The translations under genes and the position numbers were made by a program. Positions 1 through 5,320 of a stretch of 8,018 nucleotides of DNA are shown here, one piece after another. Source of the stretch: Chroococcidiopsidaceae cyanobacterium CP_BM_RX_35 (GTDB taxonomy: Bacteria > Cyanobacteriota > Cyanobacteriia > Cyanobacteriales > Chroococcidiopsidaceae); NCBI GenBank assembly GCA_019242465.1, contig JAFAVL010000060.1, positions 1-8,018 of the forward strand, in the 5' to 3' direction. Every line of letters begins with the position of its first letter. Positions within the stretch are counted from its first letter, which is position 1. Below the pieces are notes generated by a model, which searched no databases, was not told the origin of the DNA, and saw only the letters and a list, made by a program, of their open reading frames with translations.

Positions 1-62
1 AGGGCTTCTATCAGATGAGAACCAATGAAACCAGCAGCTCCAGTAACGACAACAGTAGACAT
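1..62 (-). CDS. NAD-dependent sugar epimerase/dehydratase, N-terminal fragment
   Basis: The minus strand from 62 reads ATG followed by 19 more codons and runs off the left edge. The visible peptide begins MSTVVVTGAAGFIGSHLIEA. The TGAAGFIGSHL stretch (residues 7-17) is the GxxGxxG dinucleotide-binding turn of extended short-chain dehydrogenases such as UDP-glucose 4-epimerase, UDP-glucuronate epimerase or dTDP-glucose 4,6-dehydratase. Only the cofactor-binding start is present, so the substrate cannot be told. The start is the first ATG before the first beta strand, as usual for the family. No clear Shine-Dalgarno sequence precedes it. The gene is divergent from purD with 70 bp between the start codons, so the two share a regulatory region. 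Family assignment is fairly secure; specific function is unknown. Confidence 0.8.
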   Translation of the reverse strand, partial: MSTVVVTGAAGFIGSHLIEA

Positions 63-76
63 TAATTCGGCAATTT

Positions 77-106
77 TTGAAATTTTCTAGATCTAGATAA
101 TACAAT
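77..106 (+). promoter_or_regulatory. Probable purD promoter with palindrome in the spacer
   Basis: TTGAAA (77-82) and TACAAT (101-106) each match the sigma-70-type consensus at five of six positions and are separated by 18 bp. Transcription would start near 112-114, leaving a leader of about 20 nt before the purD start. The spacer contains the perfect 12-bp palindrome TCTAGATCTAGA (86-97), placed where a bound repressor would block polymerase. The promoter is inferred from sequence match only. Confidence 0.5.
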
Positions 107-120
107 TGAGCAGCTGAAGC

Positions 121-127
121 GGAAGGA
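121..127 (+). promoter_or_regulatory. purD ribosome binding site that selects the GTG start
   Basis: GGAAGGA ends 5 nt before the GTG at 133. An ATG at 131 lies slightly closer but is followed at once by TGA, so it cannot start purD. The Shine-Dalgarno spacing and the reading frame both favour GTG. Confidence 0.7.
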
Positions 128-132
128 TATAT

Positions 133-1413
133 GTGAAGGTTTTGGTAGTTGGCAGTGGGGGTCGCGAACATGCCATCGCATGGAAGCTCTTGCAATCGCA
201 GCAAATTGAGCAAGTGTTCTGTATCCCCGGCAATGGAGGTACGGCAAGTCTACAGCGTTGCCAGAACCTGCCGTTGCTAATGGATGACTTTGAGGGGATT
301 GGGCGACTGGCTCTGGTGTATGACATTTCGCTGGTTGTCGTTGGTCCTGAAGTTCCACTGGCATTGGGAATTACAGACTACCTTCAACGCCAAGGCTTGA
401 TAGTGTTTGGTCCTACGAAAGCAGGAGCGATGATTGAGACGAGCAAGTCTTGGGCAAAAGCTCTGATGCAGGAAGCAGGAATTCCCACAGCTCAAGCAGC
501 CGTTTTTACTGAGGCGGAGGCAGCGAAATCCTACGTTAGAGCTCAGGGGGCACCAATTGTTGTGAAAGCCGATGGCTTGGCTGCTGGCAAAGGAGTGACA
601 GTGGCGGCAACAGTTGAGCAAGCCAAGGACGCGATTGATGCGATCTTTCAAGGTCAGTTTGGCAGTGCTGGTAAGTTCGCGGTAGTTGAGGAATGTTTGA
701 CGGGGCAAGAGGTTTCGGTTCTAGCCTTGGCAGATGGATTGACAATTCGACCCCTGCCACCAGCTCAGGATTATAAGCGAATTGGTGAGGGTGATACAGG
801 AGAAAATACTGGCGGGATGGGAGCTTGTGCGCCTGTACCCTTAAGCCCAGAGTTAATGGCAAGAATTGAGACGGAAGTCTTAAGCAGAGCGATCGCTGCT
901 TTAAGGGCGCGGGGAATCGATTATCGCGGCGTTCTCTACGCCGGATTAATGATCTTACCCAATGGCGATTTCAAAGTCTTAGAGTTTAACTGTCGCTTTG
1001 GCGATCCAGAAACTCAGGTGATTCTGCCACTACTAGAAACACCCTTAGAAGAGCTGCTGCTTGCCTGTGCTCAGCAGCGATTGTCAGATCTGCAACCGAT
1101 TGCCTGGAAGACAGGGGCGGCAGCTTGCATCGTGCTGGCGGCTGGCGGTTATCCGCAAGCCTATCAAAGGGGGCAAGTTATTACTGGGATTGCTGAGGCA
1201 GAAGCCTTAGGAGCAGTGGGATTTCACGCTGGTACGCAGCTACAGCAACAACAGTTAGTGACAGACGGCGGTCGGGTTTTGGGTGTCACTGGGCTAGGGG
1301 AGACTTTCGAGCAAGCGATCACGCTTGCTTACACAGCCAGCAACTGTATTAGGTTTGAGGGCATGTACTACCGACGGGATATTGGCTACCGCATCAAAGC
1401 GATTGGCAATTAG
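133..1413 (+). CDS. purD: Phosphoribosylamine--glycine ligase (GAR synthetase)
   Basis: PurD joins glycine to 5-phosphoribosylamine using ATP, giving glycinamide ribonucleotide in cytosolic de novo purine synthesis. The 426 residues match the usual monofunctional length. Visible marks are the N-terminal GSGGREHA (7-14), GPEVPLALGI (71-80), the ATP-grasp nucleotide loop KADGLAAGKGV (145-155), GDTGENTGGMGA (220-231), the metal and ATP signature EFNCRFGDPETQ (284-295), and the typical C-terminal YRRDIGYR (413-420). The start is GTG, supported by GGAAGGA 5 nt upstream and by the first beta strand beginning at residue 2. The gene is divergent from the epimerase fragment and lies 78 bp before nblS on the same strand. 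No lesion or missing catalytic motif is visible. This is a confident call. Confidence 0.97.
   Translation: MKVLVVGSGGREHAIAWKLLQSQQIEQVFCIPGNGGTASLQRCQNLPLLMDDFEGIGRLALVYDISLVVVGPEVPLALGITDYLQRQGLIVFGPTKAGAMIETSKSWAKALMQEAGIPTAQAAVFTEAEAAKSYVRAQGAPIVVKADGLAAGKGVTVAATVEQAKDAIDAIFQGQFGSAGKFAVVEECLTGQEVSVLALADGLTIRPLPPAQDYKRIGEGDTGENTGGMGACAPVPLSPELMARIETEVLSRAIAALRARGIDYRGVLYAGLMILPNGDFKVLEFNCRFGDPETQVILPLLETPLEELLLACAQQRLSDLQPIAWKTGAAACIVLAAGGYPQAYQRGQVITGIAEAEALGAVGFHAGTQLQQQQLVTDGGRVLGVTGLGETFEQAITLAYTASNCIRFEGMYYRRDIGYRIKAIGN
889..896. repeat. HIP1 octamer (one of five in the window)
   Basis: GCGATCGC is the highly iterated palindrome typical of many cyanobacterial genomes. It occurs here inside purD and again at 5583-5590, 7096-7103, 7765-7772 and 7832-7839, all inside coding sequence. 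It supports cyanobacterial origin rather than marking a separate element. Confidence 0.9.
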
Positions 1414-1420
1414 CCAACAG

Positions 1421-1453
1421 CTAACAGCTCTTTCAAGTCAGTTGTTAGTTTTT
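1421..1453 (+). terminator. Weak terminator-like hairpin after purD
   Basis: CTAACAGCT (1421-1429) can pair with AGTTGTTAG (1440-1448), giving nine pairs including one G-U, with a 10-nt loop and five T residues directly after (1449-1453). It begins 8 nt after the purD stop. The stem is AT-rich and the loop large, so termination would probably be partial, leaving some read-through into nblS. The left arm is one of two tandem AACAGCT heptamers (1416-1429). Confidence 0.4.
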
Positions 1454-1491
1454 AAAAAAGGCTACCACTAACGACTACCAACTTTACTAGA

Positions 1492-3435
1492 ATGCTAGCG
1501 CTATTGAAAATTATCCGAGAGACTATTACCAGTTGGTGGTCAGATTTTACCCTCCAGACCAGACTGATGGCTGCTGCGACATTAGTGGTTTCCTTGGCTA
1601 TGAGTGGTCTGACCTTCTGGGCAGTCAACACCATCCAGCAAGATGCTCGTCTGAATGACACTCGCTTTGGTCGTGACTTAGGACTCCTGCTAGCAGCTAA
1701 CGTTGCGCCGTTGATTGCTCAAGATCATCTATCTGAGGTTGCTCAGTTTTCCCAGCGCTTCTACAGCAGCACCTCTAGCGTGCGCTATATGCTCTACGCT
1801 GATGAAGCTGGAAAAATCTTTTTTGGTCTGCCTTTTTGGGAATCAGAGGTGGAAAATTCCCTCACGATTGAACGTCGGATTCAACTCCCAGATGATTACG
1901 CTGCCAATGCGGAATTGCCTATGGTCCGGCAACACATAACACCAGATGGAGAAGTGACCGATGTCTTTGTCCCTTTGACTCATGAAGGAATGTATCTGGG
2001 AGTTTTAGCTATTGGCATTAATCCCAACCCGACCGTCGTCACGTCCTCAAATCTGACGCGAGATGTAACCATTGCTGTTTTCATCTCGATTTGGGTCATG
2101 GTGATTCTGGGAGCCGTTTTCAACGCCTTAATCATCACTAAGCCGATTAAAGAACTACTGTTAGGCGTCAAAAATATTGCTACTGGGAATTTCAAGCAGC
2201 GGATTGATTTGCCATCAGGAGGTGAGCTGGGGGAGTTGATCTCCAGCTTTAATGAAATGGCAGAGCGACTAGAGCGCTACGAAGAGCAGAATATCGAGGA
2301 ACTCACAGCTCAAAAAGCCAAACTAGAAACCCTAGTTTCGACAATCGCTGATGGAGCAGTACTGCTAGATACTGATATGCAGGTGATTTTGGTCAACCCG
2401 ACAGCGCGGCGGATATTTGGCTGGGATGGCGGCAATGTCGTGGGAAACAACGTGCTGCATTATCTACCAGCGTCGGTGCAAGTCGAGCTGACGCGCCCTT
2501 TGTACCAGATGGCAGCAGGCGAACGCGAAAGCGCTGAGTTCCGTATTACCCTCACTCAGCCTAATAATCGTACAGTCCGCATTCTCCTGACTACTGTCCT
2601 CGACCAGTACCGGGAAAGCATCAAAGGTATTGCGATGACTGTACAGGATATTACCCGCGAGGTAGAACTAAACGAGGCAAAAAGCCAGTTCATTAGCAAT
2701 GTCTCTCATGAATTAAGAACCCCCTTGTTCAATATCAAAACTCACATCGAAACTCTGCATGAGTATGGCGAAGGCTTGAGCGAAGCTGAACGCCGAGAGT
2801 TTCTCGAAACAGCTAATCATGAGACAGACAGACTCACCCGCCTCGTGAACGACGTTCTTGATTTGTCACGGCTGGAATCCCATCGTCGTTATGAATTTGG
2901 AGGGGTAGATCTGGCTCAGGCAATTGAACAAACGTTGCGAACCTATCAGCTCAACGCCAGAGATAAAGGTATCGAGCTGATTCAAGAAGTTGCCCCCGAT
3001 TTACCCTTAGTAGTTGGTAATTACGATTTGCTACTGCAAGTATTTACCAATCTAGTTGGTAATGCTCTCAAGTTCACTGAATCAGGTGGACGAGTGGCAA
3101 TTCGCGCCTACCTGCGTTCAACGTCAAACTATCACCACAATCCCAAGCTAGTTCGCATTGAAGTTTCTGATACTGGAATGGGCATTGCCTCTGAACACCA
3201 GGAGAAAATTTTTGGTCGCTTCTTCCGTGTAGAAAACCGCGTGCATACCCTAGAAGGCACAGGCTTGGGGCTATCAATTGTCAGAAATATCATGGACAAG
3301 CATCACAGCAGCGTCCATTTAGTCAGTGAAGTTGGTGTTGGTACGACCTTCTGGTTCGATCTTGCAGTATTCGACCGGACAGCAGCAATCGAGGCTGTAG
3401 CTCAAGTAGAAATGGTCGATCAATCTATTGGATAA
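1492..3435 (+). CDS. nblS: NblS-type membrane sensor histidine kinase (Hik33/DspA/Ycf26)
   Basis: This 647-residue kinase has the full NblS layout, close to the roughly 660 residues usual for the family. It has TM1 at about 25-48, an extracytoplasmic sensor region at about 49-190, TM2 at about 192-216, HAMP at about 217-268, and PAS at about 280-390. HisKA follows, with the H-box SHELRTPLFNIKTHIETL and phospho-acceptor His406. The ATPase domain shows the N-box around Asn520/Asn524, G1 DTGMGI (560-565), F-box FGRFF (574-578) and G2 GTGLGLS (589-595). In cyanobacteria NblS responds to high light, nutrient and other stress and acts through RpaB-type regulators on photosynthesis and phycobilisome genes. 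The partner regulator is not in this window. All catalytic motifs are intact. The ATG start precedes TM1 by a short basic stretch, but its Shine-Dalgarno sequence is poor. It converges on the toxin gene with 27 bp between stops and no evident terminator. Confidence 0.96.
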   Translation: MLALLKIIRETITSWWSDFTLQTRLMAAATLVVSLAMSGLTFWAVNTIQQDARLNDTRFGRDLGLLLAANVAPLIAQDHLSEVAQFSQRFYSSTSSVRYMLYADEAGKIFFGLPFWESEVENSLTIERRIQLPDDYAANAELPMVRQHITPDGEVTDVFVPLTHEGMYLGVLAIGINPNPTVVTSSNLTRDVTIAVFISIWVMVILGAVFNALIITKPIKELLLGVKNIATGNFKQRIDLPSGGELGELISSFNEMAERLERYEEQNIEELTAQKAKLETLVSTIADGAVLLDTDMQVILVNPTARRIFGWDGGNVVGNNVLHYLPASVQVELTRPLYQMAAGERESAEFRITLTQPNNRTVRILLTTVLDQYRESIKGIAMTVQDITREVELNEAKSQFISNVSHELRTPLFNIKTHIETLHEYGEGLSEAERREFLETANHETDRLTRLVNDVLDLSRLESHRRYEFGGVDLAQAIEQTLRTYQLNARDKGIELIQEVAPDLPLVVGNYDLLLQVFTNLVGNALKFTESGGRVAIRAYLRSTSNYHHNPKLVRIEVSDTGMGIASEHQEKIFGRFFRVENRVHTLEGTGLGLSIVRNIMDKHHSSVHLVSEVGVGTTFWFDLAVFDRTAAIEAVAQVEMVDQSIG

Positions 3436-3462
3436 GTGAGGAAGCAAGCGATAATATCAAGC

Positions 3463-3891
3463 CTACGGAGGGAGGGGAGCAACTTTTTTAGGATGCTCAC
3501 CAGCATAGTAAACAACCACTTTGCGCGTCTCTTCATCAGGTACACAAAATACCCGTTCTCCGCTTGTCACTTCATATTCCCATGCTCCTTTATAGCGTTT
3601 ACCTTTCAAGGCAAAAACTCGCCTTGGCTTCCTGACCATAGGTGCGGTACACAAATCCTCATAACAGCGACGAGTATTCTCTGGAGCAATTAACAGCAAT
3701 TCTTCCCAATCTCGATTGACCCGTCGATTTCTCGCTACCACTAACCATCTGGATGAAGATGCTTGTTCTGGTTGTTCAACTTCGTTCTCCTCATCAGACT
3801 CAGTAGATACCAACGGGCATGGTGCCGTCAGTTGTTCTTCTGGTGGCACTACCTTGGGTGAATTTGGCTCTGTCGAGCAAAGCTGCGCCAT
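3463..3891 (-). CDS. RelE/YoeB-like type II toxin with acidic N-terminal extension
   Basis: The C-terminal part, residues 48-136, reads like the RelE/YoeB fold. A first strand RWLVVAR is followed by a helix with DWEELLLIAPENTRRCYEDL (61-80), then LKGKRYKGAWEYEV (95-108), a GERVFCV strand (111-117) and a closing VVVYYAGEHP (125-134) whose His133 sits where RelE-type toxins carry a functional C-terminal His. Such proteins usually cleave mRNA in the ribosome; activity here is inferred. Residues 1-47 are low complexity, rich in Pro, Glu, Ser and Thr with an acidic run ESDEENEVEQ (31-40), which is unusual because most relatives are only 80-110 residues. The ATG start lies 7 nt after the antitoxin stop, supporting a two-gene operon. 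An in-frame GTG at 3741 would cut into the first strand, so the long form is preferred. It resembles, from memory, RelE-like toxins of actinobacteria paired with extended Phd antitoxins. Confidence 0.72.
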   Translation of the reverse strand: MAQLCSTEPNSPKVVPPEEQLTAPCPLVSTESDEENEVEQPEQASSSRWLVVARNRRVNRDWEELLLIAPENTRRCYEDLCTAPMVRKPRRVFALKGKRYKGAWEYEVTSGERVFCVPDEETRKVVVYYAGEHPKKVAPLPP

Positions 3892-3898
3892 CTCGGAG

Positions 3899-4411
3899 CT
3901 ATTTACTGACGCATTCTAAAGGTGGTTTTGTTAATGGCACTTCATCAGAGTTCGCAGTGAAAGCCTCTGCTAGGTCGAGGCTGTCAATCGCCTTAGCGCT
4001 CTCATGCCACTCATGTATCACTGTCTCAAGTGGCTCCCAATTACCCAGGTCCGAGCCAATGCGAAATGCATTGAGGATCTCTACAATCAGCTCATTTAGT
4101 TCGTCAGTGTCAAAAGCCTTCAGCCATCCATAGGGATGCTCAGCACTAATGTTCTGCCCAAGACGCAAACGGTAAGCAACGTTTATCACTTCAATGACAT
4201 CTTTCAATTGAGTAGTTGCCTTGTTCTGAGCTGCCATCTGCTCCCTAGGCAACAATGCAAAGGCGCGATCACCGCGAGTAATAGTCACTGGACCTTCCAA
4301 AGCTTGATCTAAAACTTCACCTGGACGCCGATTCAACTCAGTCGCACTGATCAACTTATCACCGTAAAGGATGTTAGATGCGCATAAGACATAGCCACTG
4401 CACCTCCTCAT
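3899..4411 (-). CDS. Phd/YefM-like antitoxin with extended C-terminal helical domain
   Basis: Residues 20-62 form a Phd/YefM DNA-binding and dimerisation domain: LISATELNRRPGEVLDQALEG, then PVTITRGDRAFALLPREQMA. This type binds its own operator and neutralises the partner toxin. Residues 63-150 are an added, mostly helical region containing EHPYGWLKAFDTDELNELIV and NWEPLETVIHEWHESAKAI. Similar extensions are known to me from actinobacterial antitoxins of this type, and they probably carry the toxin-binding surface (inference). The toxin starts 7 nt downstream. The start is uncertain. The conserved domain begins almost immediately after a TTG at 4354, while the first 19 residues from ATG 4411 look unlike the family, and a strong AGGAGG lies just inside the ATG. 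The true protein may therefore be about 151 residues (TTG start) rather than 170. Confidence 0.78.
   Translation of the reverse strand: MRRCSGYVLCASNILYGDKLISATELNRRPGEVLDQALEGPVTITRGDRAFALLPREQMAAQNKATTQLKDVIEVINVAYRLRLGQNISAEHPYGWLKAFDTDELNELIVEILNAFRIGSDLGNWEPLETVIHEWHESAKAIDSLDLAEAFTANSDEVPLTKPPLECVSK
4351..4392 (-). other. Possible 13-codon leader ORF overlapping the antitoxin start region
   Basis: ATG at 4392 opens a frame encoding MSYAHLTSFTVIS and stops with TGA at 4353-4351. It lies 10 nt after the AGGAGG. Its TGA overlaps the in-frame antitoxin TTG (4354-4352) as TTGA, which would allow coupled re-initiation. It may instead be the displaced start of the antitoxin after an indel. 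Expression is unproven. Confidence 0.3.
4403..4408 (-). promoter_or_regulatory. AGGAGG Shine-Dalgarno inside the annotated antitoxin start
   Basis: The strongest ribosome-binding sequence in the window lies immediately after ATG 4411 rather than before it. Its spacing fits ATG 4392 (10 nt). That ATG is out of frame with the antitoxin, so this site raises doubt about where antitoxin translation begins. Confidence 0.5.
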
Positions 4412-4437
4412 AATTTCAAAACTCTAAGTGAACTATT

Positions 4438-4455
4438 TACGTAATATTATACGTA
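4438..4455 (-). promoter_or_regulatory. Probable TA autoregulatory operator overlapping the -10 box
   Basis: Two copies of the self-complementary hexamer TACGTA (4438-4443 and 4450-4455) are separated by 6 bp, so their centres are 12 bp apart. Read on the minus strand, a perfect TATAAT (4451-4446) overlaps the upstream copy and the spacer. Transcription would start near 4439, about 28 nt before ATG 4411. YefM-YoeB operators are known to use paired palindromic cores (TGTACA) with 12-bp centre spacing, so the geometry fits a Phd/YefM repressor although the core sequence differs. No convincing -35 is seen at 16-18 bp. Confidence 0.6.
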
Positions 4456-4499
4456 TTTTTCAGATAAAACGGCATAAAGTAGACAATATATTAGGTAAA

Positions 4500-4550
4500 G
4501 TTCATAGGAATAAGCGTCTTTATCATCAATGCAGACTACGAGCTATGAAC
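4500..4550. repeat. 8-bp inverted repeat in the antitoxin-SRAP intergenic region
   Basis: GTTCATAG (4500-4507) and CTATGAAC (4543-4550) are perfect inverted copies 35 nt apart. They lie midway between the TA operator and the SRAP gene. By rough count, about 0.4 such pairs are expected by chance in 228 bp, so significance is doubtful. Confidence 0.25.
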
Positions 4551-4595
4551 CTGATTCAGTCAGCTTTCTAGCCTCTCTAGCACCCCATCAGAAAA

Positions 4596-4638
4596 ACTTG
4601 TTAAACTGCCAAAAGCAGTGACTGTATGTTAAACAAGT
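4596..4638 (+). repeat. Nested inverted repeats just before the SRAP gene
   Basis: ACTTGTT (4596-4602) and AACAAGT (4632-4638) form an outer 7-bp inverted repeat. Inside it ACTGC (4605-4609) and GCAGT (4615-4619) form a hairpin with a 5-nt loop. The heptamer GTTAAAC is also repeated directly at 4600-4606 and 4628-4634. The outer right arm ends 1 nt before the start codon, so folding could affect translation. Each repeat alone is within chance for a region of this size. Confidence 0.3.
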
Positions 4639-4639
4639 A

Positions 4640-5308
4640 ATGTGTGGTCGTTTTACTCTCACCTTTTCAGCAGAGGAGCTAGCAAAAGCCTTTGGATTGG
4701 ACGAGGTACCTGCCTCCTTTCCTCCACGCTATAACATTGCTCCTTCTCAACCTATTGCTGCCGTCCTTAAAACCATCGAGCATCCCGTCCGCCATTTGTC
4801 TTTACTGCGATGGGGATTAATTCCAAGTTGGTCGAAAGACCCCGCCATAGGGAATCGCCTGATCAATGCCCGTGCAGAGACAGTAGCTGAAAAGCCATCT
4901 TTTAGGACCGCCTTCAAGCGGCGAAGATGTCTGATTCCTGCCAGTGGATTCTACGAATGGCAGAAGCAGGAGCGGGGAAAGCAGCCCTTCTACTTCCACC
5001 TCAAAAGAAAACAGCCCTTCGCCTTTGCTGGACTGTGGGAGACATGGCAAGATATTCCTACGGGCACAATAATAACAACTGAAGCGAATCAGTTGTCACA
5101 GCCGATTCATGACCGGATGCCTGTGATTCTTAAACCACAAGACTATGAAGAGTGGCTAGAGCCCAACAATCAGAACATTGCTGAACTTCAGTCCTTGCTG
5201 AAACCTTTCCTTTCTGAAGAAATGGAAATCTACCCTGTTAGCAATCAGGTAAATAATCCAGCGAACGATAGCTCTGAATGTATTGTTGAAGCAGAAGACC
5301 GAGGATAA
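4640..5308 (+). CDS. SRAP-domain protein (YedK/HMCES type), abasic-site DNA crosslinker
   Basis: SRAP proteins recognise abasic sites in single-stranded DNA and form a stable thiazolidine crosslink through the N-terminal cysteine, shielding the lesion. The 222 residues match the family's usual length. Met-Cys-Gly-Arg-Phe at the start places catalytic Cys2 directly after the initiator Met, which fixes the start at this ATG. Other marks are RYNIAPSQ (30-37), LRWGLIPSW (56-64), NARAET with Asn76 (76-81), SGFYEW with Glu106 (102-107), and PIHDRMPVIL with His157 (155-164). The stretch between GLWETWQ and TIITTEAN (about residues 138-142) is shorter than in many relatives, without loss of catalytic residues. 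No clear Shine-Dalgarno is visible. A five-codon frame ATG TTA AAC AAG TAA (4626-4640) overlaps the start as TAATG. The gene is divergent from the TA operon and ends 12 bp from the convergent GT9 stop. Confidence 0.95.
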   Translation: MCGRFTLTFSAEELAKAFGLDEVPASFPPRYNIAPSQPIAAVLKTIEHPVRHLSLLRWGLIPSWSKDPAIGNRLINARAETVAEKPSFRTAFKRRRCLIPASGFYEWQKQERGKQPFYFHLKRKQPFAFAGLWETWQDIPTGTIITTEANQLSQPIHDRMPVILKPQDYEEWLEPNNQNIAELQSLLKPFLSEEMEIYPVSNQVNNPANDSSECIVEAEDRG

Positions 5309-5320
5309 AGAACCGCAGCG

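Noticed and set aside
277..708. Minus-strand open frame of 143 codons inside purD
   Set aside because: Overlaps the conserved ATP-grasp coding region, and its translation has no family-like features.
1414..1491. Small RNA or tRNA gene in the purD-nblS gap
   Set aside because: Only one weak hairpin is visible, no cloverleaf, and the gap is too short for most RNA genes.
3436..3919. Plus-strand open frames of 85 and 67 codons opposite the toxin gene
   Set aside because: They have no recognisable domain or ribosome-binding site and lie antisense to a gene with a clear RelE-like fold.
3819..4133. Plus-strand open frame of 104 codons opposite the TA junction
   Set aside because: Ser-rich, domainless translation that spans both TA genes in antisense; best explained as a shadow frame.
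4431..4500. AT-rich stretch as a mobile-element end or attachment site
   Set aside because: No terminal inverted repeat, target duplication, transposase or integrase was found; promoter and operator sequence explains the composition.
4412..4639. LexA/SOS box upstream of the SRAP gene
   Set aside because: No AGTAC...GTACT-type or CTG...CAG-type SOS motif of convincing form is present, despite the SRAP family's SOS association.
5309..5320. Bidirectional terminator between the SRAP and GT9 stops
   Set aside because: The 12-bp gap holds no stem-loop and no T tract on either strand.
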